Shown in pieces: positions 56,064 to 64,000 of a stretch of 64,000 bases of DNA. The notes below the pieces were generated by a model, which saw only the letters and a list, made by a program, of their open reading frames with translations, was not told the origin of the DNA and ran no database searches. The translations under genes were made by a program, and so were the position numbers. The number at the start of each line of letters is the position of its first letter. The first letter of the stretch is position 1. Origin of the DNA: Tillandsia leiboldiana (lineage: Eukaryota > Streptophyta > Magnoliopsida > Poales > Bromeliaceae); the NCBI GenBank assembly GCA_029204045.2, contig CM055066.1, positions 22,548,120 to 22,612,119 on the forward strand, written 5' to 3'.

Positions 56064-56479
56064 TGTCACGCCCCGGGGTCAAAACTGCGACCCGGGCTCG
56101 CCAACAGATCCGCCATCTGTACGGAAACTGCCGCACAGACGAAGCGTCTACCCTGCAAGTCAGATCTATAGCTAAAAACATGTATCAGAGCTGAAACTAA
56201 AACCAAAAGCTATAGAATAAAACTGAACATCTGGAATAGTAAAATCTCCACTAGTACACAAATCCTCAAGGTACAAAGTCTCACAGAATGTCCAGTACAA
56301 AAGTGGAAACATAAAATACACCGGGTACATCTATCTCAGGCTCTCAATGCTGGTAAGGAACTAATCGGCCGCGTCCTCACCTCGATCTGCTGTCTCCGCG
56401 CGAACCAAGCCGGAACAGCTGCCTCAACCTGTCACCGCAGCGGGTGTGAGATCTACTGCAGAAGGCAGATCTCAGTGGG

Positions 56480-57055
56480 TGTGACGCCCCACTTCCCAGG
56501 GGGTCACCCATCTTAGAACTACTCTAGCTCTAGCACGCTTAACTCTCATGTTCCTCTTGGATCTTGCTACCATCCAAAATGCTATAGCCGGGTTAGAGAT
56601 TTAGTCCTTTTATATCATTTATATAGAGGACTAATCCAAATTCCGGGGGTGTCACATTCTTCCCCCCTTTAAGCCCTGACATCCACGTCAGGCTCAAGCA
56701 CACTCACAAGCACCAGGCGATGTGAGACTCGTCTCGCTAGCCTTAGCCGACCTTGTGAGGAGCTGCACTCCACTCACAACGGTCATTAGCCGGGGAGCCT
56801 CGCTCTACCCGCTATATAACCCTGGCTCAGCCGAGACTCATCTCACATTTCCGGCTGGTGAATGGCTCTGATACCAACTGTGACGCCCCACTTCCCAGGG
56901 GGTCACCCATCCTAGAACTACTCTAGCTCTAGCACGCTTAACTCTCATGTTCCTCTTGGATCTTGCTACCATCCAAAATGCTATAGCCGGGTTAGAGATT
57001 TAGTCCTATTATATCATTTATATAGAGGACTAATCCAAATTCCGGGGGTGTTACA
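56480..57055 (-). mobile_element. TRIM copy C (Cassandra-like), TSD GTGGG
   Basis: LTRs 56480-56656 and 56879-57055 (177 bp) flank 222 bp, with the primer-site complement GGCTCTGATACCA at 56864-56876 and the polypurine complement TTCTTCCCCCCTTT after 56656. GTGGG flanks it (56475-56479, 57056-57060); the sister E2 LTR has the single GTGGG at 49806-49810. LTRs differ at a few sites (for example GTGTCACA against GTGTTACA). The 5S-like blocks are on the minus strand. Confidence 0.96.
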
Positions 57056-58735
57056 GTGGGTACCGTCCCAATATCCACGGTATGCCCACTAAGTCTACTG
57101 GAGGCAAAATAGATAGGTATGCAGATAGATAGATAGATAAGATAAAAGAAAACTACAGTTAATATGTCTCAACATAATGCTCAAAAGGAAACTCTATCAT
57201 AAACATGCTATGCATACCCTCGCTACTGCTAAAATGCCTGAGTATCAATGCTCAAAGGAAAAACCATCTAAGAACATAATATGTAACCACCCGCTCATAA
57301 CACTCAATCTCAAAGACTGCCAAAACTGGCTCAGTCCAGCCTGCGCCTGTCGTCTAGGAACGCACCTGCCCACTACCACACATCCACAAGAGGACGGGAT
57401 TTACGTGGGGCGTCCTAAACCGACTATCTCAATCTCACACAAGTGACCCCATGGTAACTCGGCCAGGGGTATCAAGCGACCACTAGTATATGAACTAGGC
57501 GCATATCCACATCGTAGCCTCGTCAGGCTCGGTATCATCATCGCACCCGGGGCGTAGCTCGAGGGGTGCGACCCCACCGAACTCAAGTATCACATCTGTC
57601 TCACTGTCTCAATATGCGGCACATGCATGCTATAATCCACGATCAAACAGATCGGTATCCCAAAGCTCGAACACACAACTCAGTCGGAAAAGAACCTCGA
57701 CTCAAACACGAATAGCCCGAACACTCTCACAGCTATGTCGGAGAACCCTCAACGACTCAATCTGATAATGCACGACCATGGCTGAGTCGGGAAACTTCCA
57801 CGACTCGATCTGCCGGAACCCCAAGATCCTCGAAGCTAAGTGGGAGAATCACCTCCACCACTAAATCAGAATACGACCCATGATCTAGAGTAATTTCACT
57901 GTCCCATAAGAGAGCTCAAATATCAAATGACACTATAATTCATCTCAAAACTCAAAAAGGAGACCCCTCGGCCCCCTGGCACGAGGTCTAATGCACCCTG
58001 AATCTATGCCATACCTCTGGCGAACTCAAAAGTTAAAAACCATCTTTGAAAAGTCTAATTTTCGTTCAAACGAGTTTTTCTCAATTTTTACAACGCTCTA
58101 GGTGCATATATAAGGCCAACAGAACATGAAACCTAGTGTCATATAGTATCGTGAGTATGCTAAAAATAATCTGGGGCTAATACGAATTTTCCAGAAAAAT
58201 CCAGGCAACTATCAGATTTAATTACAGGAAAAACAACATAATAATGATGATCAAATTGCATTCAATTGCTTTAAAGGGCATTCCACACATTTTGGAGAAA
58301 TTTCAACCCACCTGGAACGCTTTCCGCAGGCAATCGCTGAAGTCGGTGAAGTGCCGGAACCTCGAACTGACGAATCCTCGAAAATCATGCCGAAAATCCC
58401 AGAAATAAATAAAAAATCCTCGGAAGCTCCAATTAAATTTTCCCGAGTCCATATAAAAATTTCGGCGCGCAACGGCTCACTTCACACCTCCGCAGCACAC
58501 AAGTACACATAAACTAAGTCCATCAGCTGCTACAAGGTGATCACAATCCATTTTACCTCCACCTCAATCCAACAGCCAACAATAAAAACATAACCCACAA
58601 CTCAATCTCCATGCTCACAGCACACTAAAAGTCCCACAACACATACCCTTATGCTCCTTGCACAAATAAAATATATAACCACTTAAACCCAGATAGTAAA
58701 TCCCAAGTCCATCCATATACTCAAAAGAATTACAT

Positions 58736-61700
58736 TGTGGTCACCCGGATCTTTGCAGGGCTTCTACAGTGCGACCAGCAGCTTCTGGAAGCCTACGTGG
58801 CATGTCGGCGGTGTTCGCGCGCCAGTTTGGACACAAGAGATGGACTCGGGGATTAAAATGGATCTCGTAGGTAATCGGGGGACCCCATCGGATGTTTAGA
58901 ATAGTTTACGCGAGGAGTGGATATCAAATTTAGGCTCGGCGTGGAATTCGGATTAAAAATACCTTTCTGGGAGCCTCCGGCAAATTATAGGATTGGAATT
59001 TGGCAAAATGGACGCCGGATTTGGAATCAGCGCGCGAAAACGGTCAAGATGGGCTATTTACTTGTATTTTTCGGAGCTTGCTACAGTAATTTTACTGTTC
59101 ATCGCCGGAACAGTGTTTCCGGCGATCGCCGGCGGCGGCTGGCGGCGGCGGGCAGCGGCGGAAGGCGCTCGGGCAGGCGGCGCGCGGCCGCGGGCAGGCG
59201 CACAGGGGCGCGGGCAGGCGCGCGGGGGCGCGGTCAGGTGCGCGGTCCACGCGGCCGTTGTGCACCCGAGGAAGGGACACGTGGCAGGTTCTCACTGGTC
59301 GGTGTTGTGGTCTGGGTTCACGGAGCAGGCCGGTGGTGCACGGTAGACCGGGTGGACACGTGGCGTGAGGTAGTTGGTCCGGTGTTGTGCTCCCGGTCCA
59401 CGCAATCGGTGGAGTTGTTGACCGGGGCAGGTGGCCGTACGGCGGGGCAGGTGGCCGTACGGGCCCGGGTCAGCCGCGACGTGTGCGGTCCACAGCGCGA
59501 CGTGCGCGGTGCACGGGTTGCCGGGCCACGTGTCGCGTCGCCATTTGCGGGCGCAGGTGCACCGGGTGCAGTGGGGCCCGGGGGAGTAGTGGACTGGGCT
59601 GTGTGGTGGACCGGGCCGCACTGTGCGCGCCCGAAACTTGGCGGGCCGGGCCGCACTGTGCGCGCCCGAATTCGGGCGGACCGGACCGGGCGCCCGGAAG
59701 TTGGGACAGGATGGGAATTTTCCCAATTGTTTTCTTCAGCCTATAAATAGGCAGCCCGAGCCCTCTTTTCTGCTCTTTTTCTCTCAGCCCTTGCAAGATC
59801 TCCCCGAGCTCCCTTCTTGGAAGATTTTCATCTTCAAGTCCTTGATCTTCCTGCAGAGTTTTGGGATTTTTGGGAGCACGCATCCCGAGGTTCCCCATTT
59901 TACGGTGCGGCGCGATGTTGCTTTCTAGTGTTCTTCTTCGGCGCAGCGACAGTGTTTTAGCTCCCCTGGGCTACCCCGAGATCATTTTGCTGTGATTCTT
60001 GCGCCGGCAGACTCCTAAGAGGTAGGACTTCATCTTTCATTTTGGTCGCACTTTCCCGTTCGAGGTTTTGGCACGGATCCCGAGGCAAACTGTAACCCCA
60101 TTTTCTGTGTGGACTTCCTTGACAGCAGCGGGGTATTTTGGCCATATCTTTGCGTACGAGCGTCAACCGGAAACGAGCTTATACAACTTTTTCATCTACT
60201 GATCGCAAGGAACGCGCTCGTATTTTTCTTGGATTTTTCTGAGATTTAATCAGAGGTGAAAATTACTGTTTTCTCAGTGAACAGTGTACAGTTTTAACAC
60301 AGATTTTTGTATGAGTGTACCCCCTTGCCGAATTTTTATCTTGACTTACCGAACTCCGATTTGGGCGTGCAAGGTACCGTTTCGAAGCTATCGACGCAAG
60401 GATTGCTGTGATATTTTTATTGGAATTTTATGGGCACTATCTGCAGGTGATAATTTAACAGTTCAGAATTCGAGGTTGTATGTGGTCTTAAGTGCTATAA
60501 TTGGGAGCCTAGTGTAATTAGTGGACTTTGTATTGTGCCAGGAGAGTTACGGGTGTGCTGAACTTATTGGAGCAAGGGATTAGAGTTATTTGGTGTTTTC
60601 AGCTGTTGGGCTTTGGACAGTCAGCTTTTCAGGTGGGTGCCTTATTCCCGGAACCGGTGGACGGTTCTCTAAATTTTCATATGTTAGCATTGCATGCAGG
60701 TGAATGGTACAATAACTGGGATTGATCGGTAAGTTTAACAATGAGGATTTTATGGAAATTGTAAGTGAATTATTCACAGTATGACAATGGTATTAATCAA
60801 ATAGTCATGTTGATGATTAGTGGAAGCTTATCTAAGGCAAGGATACCCTATATGATTAATTATCATGCCATATTAGCACATAACCTTTTATGAGGATGGT
60901 TTATGCATTGGGATAGGATTATGTAGTTATGTGCAGGTTCTACTCTGAGGAGCCATTCTGGATTGAGAATTATGGACAGGTATGGTCATTGATAATTTTG
61001 GCATGAGGTTTATTTTCTTTATTCTTCTTGAGGACAAATGCATGCTTGTATGGACATATGTGTATGGACATATAGTTAGGCCATCTTTTTCTGCTGCACT
61101 ACATATTGGAATTTGACTTAGGAGAAACCATGATTGCTTTCTTTCTCCTTTTTATTTAGACTTTTGAGTCATGTTGCTCGGGTTCGAGCAGAGGTTTGGG
61201 ATAGTGTAGCTGGGACCTTCGGGTCAGAGACAGGGTGTGCTTGATGTTGGGTTGTGGGTTATTGCGGCAACCGCGGACAGTAGGCGGTTGACCGGATCTT
61301 GATTATTTTACCCAATTGTGGGTTGTGGGTTATTGCGGTGACCGCGGACTTTGGGGCGGTTGACCGGATGTTGACTATTGCATCAGATTGGGTATCAGAT
61401 TTGTTCTAGTGGATGGTGTTTTCCACTTTTTGAGTACTATTGCATCAGATCGGGGTTTTGTTAGTGGACGGAGTTTCCCACTTTGATCATAGTCTTGATC
61501 CAGTCCTGCTATTATGAGACAGTGGTTACAGAGATACTCGATACAGTGATGCTTGATACAGTGATACTTTACTCGTGTGGGTCGCTCCCCTCGAGTGCCA
61601 CTCCGGAGTAGTCTTTCCACGGTGTGAGCGCCGGGCACCAGGCGGGGTTCTTGAGTTCGACAGCAGAGCAGGCAAGTACCAGTGATTACTGGTCTATCGA

Positions 61701-62774
61701 TTGGGTTTATTCAGGCAGATACTTTTTGTTACACTCGTGCCTGGGGGACCGAGTGGAGTCTAGTAGCTGTGTTAGACCAGTGCTAGTATTGTTGGGAACC
61801 GTTCGGGGTTTGACGGTGGTCCCGTGGTCGTTGTGAGTTCTTTAACCATTGTGTGAGAGGTTGAGCATCTTGAGTCTTTCCGTTCTGAGAGAGAGAGGGC
61901 ATGGATTTGACTATAGCCTGCATGAGCCACTACTCGATAGCGAGTTAGTCCGTTTGGACGCCCTACGTAATTCCTGCCCGTCAGCGGGAGGTGGTTGTAG
62001 GTGGGCGCAGGTTTGACTGGACCCGATGTGGCAGTCAGCTCGATTGGGTCGATTGAGCACCTCGTGTGCGAGTGTTGCATATCTTCATCATAGTTTCCCC
62101 ATTTGAGCATTTGGATAGAGGCATGGTAGCTGTAGAGTGTTTCCAGCTTCTTCTTTCAGTTTTACTGCATCGGTTATCTTTTGCCTCTAGTAGTCTTGGT
62201 GGGCAGATCGTCGGGCCTAGTGGCGATACCCACTGAGAACTCCCTTATTGCGTAGTTCTCACGCCCGTTGGGGGTTTTCCCCCTTTTGTCCTTTCTCCTC
62301 TTTGTTTTGCAGAGTCTTGGCGGGTGTTGCCGTTCTGTGGTTGCTGTGCGTGGTGAGGGAGTAGCGAGCTAGATCCAGACCCATCTTTGGAGAGTAGCGG
62401 TACCCCCTTTGGAGGAGATCTTCAGTATAGTCGGTAGATTGGTATTTATTTCCTCTTTTGAGAGACTGATGTAGTGAGGATATGATGTATTGAGAGCTTG
62501 TACACTGATGTTTTATTTGAGATATCTCCCTGTTGAGCTATGAGTTTTGTACTCGAGGTTAATGTATGATTATCATTTTTGGGAGATGGACCTTGTTGTT
62601 TTATCTTCAGTTGTACAGTGGTTGATTTTATTCTACAGCAGTTTTATCTTTTAGCTCTGATATCTGTTAGCTGTAGTTCTTTTTGCAGGTAGGACGCTTC
62701 GCCTATGCGGGTTTGGCATAGGTGGCGGATCTGTTGGCGAGCCCGGGTCGCAGTTTCGACCCCGGGGCGTGACA
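58736..62774 (+). repeat. Solo LTR S3, 4039 bp, TSD TACAT
   Basis: It starts TGTGGTCACCC, ends CCCCGGGGCGTGACA and is flanked by TACAT (58731-58735, 62775-62779). U3 is GC-rich (spurious ORFs 58917-59928) and ends with CAGCCTATAAATAGGC at 59738-59753. A pyrimidine-rich leader follows, then candidate donor AAGAG/GTAGGA at 60021/60022, a long AT-rich stretch without genes (60240-61150), short repeats with TGGGTTATTGCGG (61256 and 61326), hairpin 62235-62260 and candidate acceptor TTTTTGCAG ending 62688. Confidence 0.93.
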
Positions 62775-64000
62775 TACATGCTCACATAATATCATATACC
62801 AAAAATCCATAATCCACACTCTACAAGCTCCAATTAACAAGTTTCCCCAACACCTGCCCACTAACTCTCAAATGCACACATAACAAGGTACCCACAATCC
62901 TACATACCACACAAGCCACCAGCTCACTAACACCATTAAAACCACCAAGTCCACAGTACACATATGCCTCACACATGCATCCTCTATTACAATCACAAAA
63001 GAAAATCCACAGCGCACACTTAAAAGCTCCATTTGTACACACCCATGAGTCCACAACACCAAACAAGTCCACCATAAAAATCTACATACTCATAATTAGA
63101 TGCCCACATACACACAATATTAATTAAATCACCCACACTTCACAGCATTAACACAATCCACAAAACCCAAACACCATTTACCTAAATCATCCCACACACA
63201 TACACCAGTCCAAATGCACACAAGGAAAATTACATACCACAATCACTTAATTCCACACACTGTCCAGACTGCTCCGGCGAAAACTGCGTGCCGCACAATT
63301 GACTCGGCCTCCGCGCGGCACCTCGCCGAAAACTGGACGAAAGACGTCGCCCTGAGAGAGAAAAACGAAGAAACTCAGTCAAACAAGGCTCACAACGAAC
63401 TCGCGACACACGGGCAACCACAACCTCGGCGTGTGCGCTCACAGCTCACCGCCACCGGCCCCCCGCTCGCTCGCCATCCGCATGCAGCAGCCGCGCCAAC
63501 AGCGCGCTGCATGCGGCAGCCGCGCACTGCGCGCGGCCCTGCGGCCAAGTACCTCGCCAGCGCAGCGCTCTTGCGCGCATGCCGCGCCCCCGCGTGGTAC
63601 CCCAGCGCACAGGCCGCGCGCCCCAGCGCGTGCGCAGCGCCCGGGCGGCGCCTGCGCAGCGCCCGGGCGGCGCCCAGGCGGCGCCTGCGCAGCGCCCGGG
63701 CGGCGCCCAGGCCCACTGCGCGCGCGTCTCCTGCGTGCGTCCGCAGCGCGCCACTGCTGCGCGCCTGCCAGCAGCGCGGCGCCCGCTGAGCGCCCGCCTG
63801 CTGCGCGCGCGGTTTCCCCCGATGCGGCACCACCAAAAGCACCAAACCAAAAACCCACTCCGTCCTCAACCCAAGCTAAATCAAGCTTTCTCTCTCTCTC
63901 TCTTTCTCTCTCTAAAACTGCATAGCCCAAGCAAAGCCAACCAAACCCAAAGGAGAAACCGAAAAACTGGAACTAGCCTCGTTGAAGCTCCTCGCGCGTG

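Larger units (their letters stand above)
49395..64000 (-). mobile_element. E2, non-autonomous Tekay-like element with 4.0-kb LTRs (runs off the window)
   Basis: The left LTR is 49395-53413, the interior 53414-56063 and the right LTR 56064 to the end. The primer site GGCTCTGATACCA (56043-56055), eight bases from the right LTR, is intact. The polypurine complement CTCTCCCCTCC is at 53414-53424. The interior has decayed gag and no pol. TAGAT (49390-49394) precedes it in Sirevirus X; the partner is off-window. The plan is like E1, so E1 and E2 are subfamilies of one non-autonomous group. Confidence 0.87.
56064..64000 (-). repeat. E2 5' LTR (right), interrupted by TRIM C and S3, cut by window end
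   Basis: It is collinear with 49395 to about 52703 once TRIM C and S3 are removed, with high identity. About 0.7 kb lies beyond the window. A CT run is at 63886-63914. The candidate donor here reads CGAG/GCTAGT (63976 region), a GC instead of GT. A GATA microsatellite is at 57123-57144. Confidence 0.87.

Overview
The window is nuclear DNA of a flowering plant with a large, transposon-rich genome. The signs are Ty3/gypsy chromoviruses of the Tekay/Del type with LTRs up to 4.6 kb, 12-kb Sirevirus-type Ty1/copia elements with an env-like gene, and Cassandra-like TRIMs whose LTRs carry a 5S rRNA-like block. I see no host gene, rRNA or tRNA gene, CRISPR array or operon. Essentially every base belongs to an LTR retrotransposon, and the species cannot be told from this sequence.

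Layout. Positions 1-44652 are one old Tekay-type chromovirus (+ strand), entering mid 5' LTR and ending with its 3' LTR at 44652. It is split by five insertions: (i) 1125-18647, a non-autonomous Tekay-like element E1 (- strand, 4.6-kb LTRs, only decayed gag inside), which itself holds a 5.9-kb LTR element M (11307-17231), the tail of another LTR (9131-10084) and a 100-N assembly gap; (ii) a TRIM, 19014-19589; (iii) a nearly complete young Sirevirus, 20890-32936 (- strand, TSD GAAGC), whose env-like gene holds a second TRIM, 23585-24162; (iv) a solo LTR S1, 33601-37116 (TSD CTGGT); (v) a solo LTR S2, 40936-44495 (TSD TGTAC), inside the 3' LTR. Stitching across the insertions recovers the order gag zinc knuckle, RT, RNase H, integrase, chromodomain.

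The chromovirus lies inside a second Sirevirus (Y, remnant 44653-45773). Y is also interrupted by a third Sirevirus (X, 45774-49394), which is cut by E2 (49395 to beyond the window end). E2 is a relative of E1 with 4.0-kb LTRs. Its right LTR holds a third TRIM (56480-57055, TSD GTGGG) and solo LTR S3 (58736-62774, TSD TACAT). Nesting is four deep.

Signals not explained by standard annotation: paired GATCCGGATC palindromes two helical turns apart upstream of the Sirevirus TATA box; the same palindromes with a TATA box and a possible 5' intron ahead of the env-like gene, suggesting it has its own promoter; a 123-bp non-coding block identical in two Sireviruses; candidate splice sites inside the long Tekay-type LTRs that would remove 2.2-3.6 kb of leader; and a hairpin near the LTR 3' end with compensatory base changes between subfamilies. 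These are read by eye and need alignment or RNA data.
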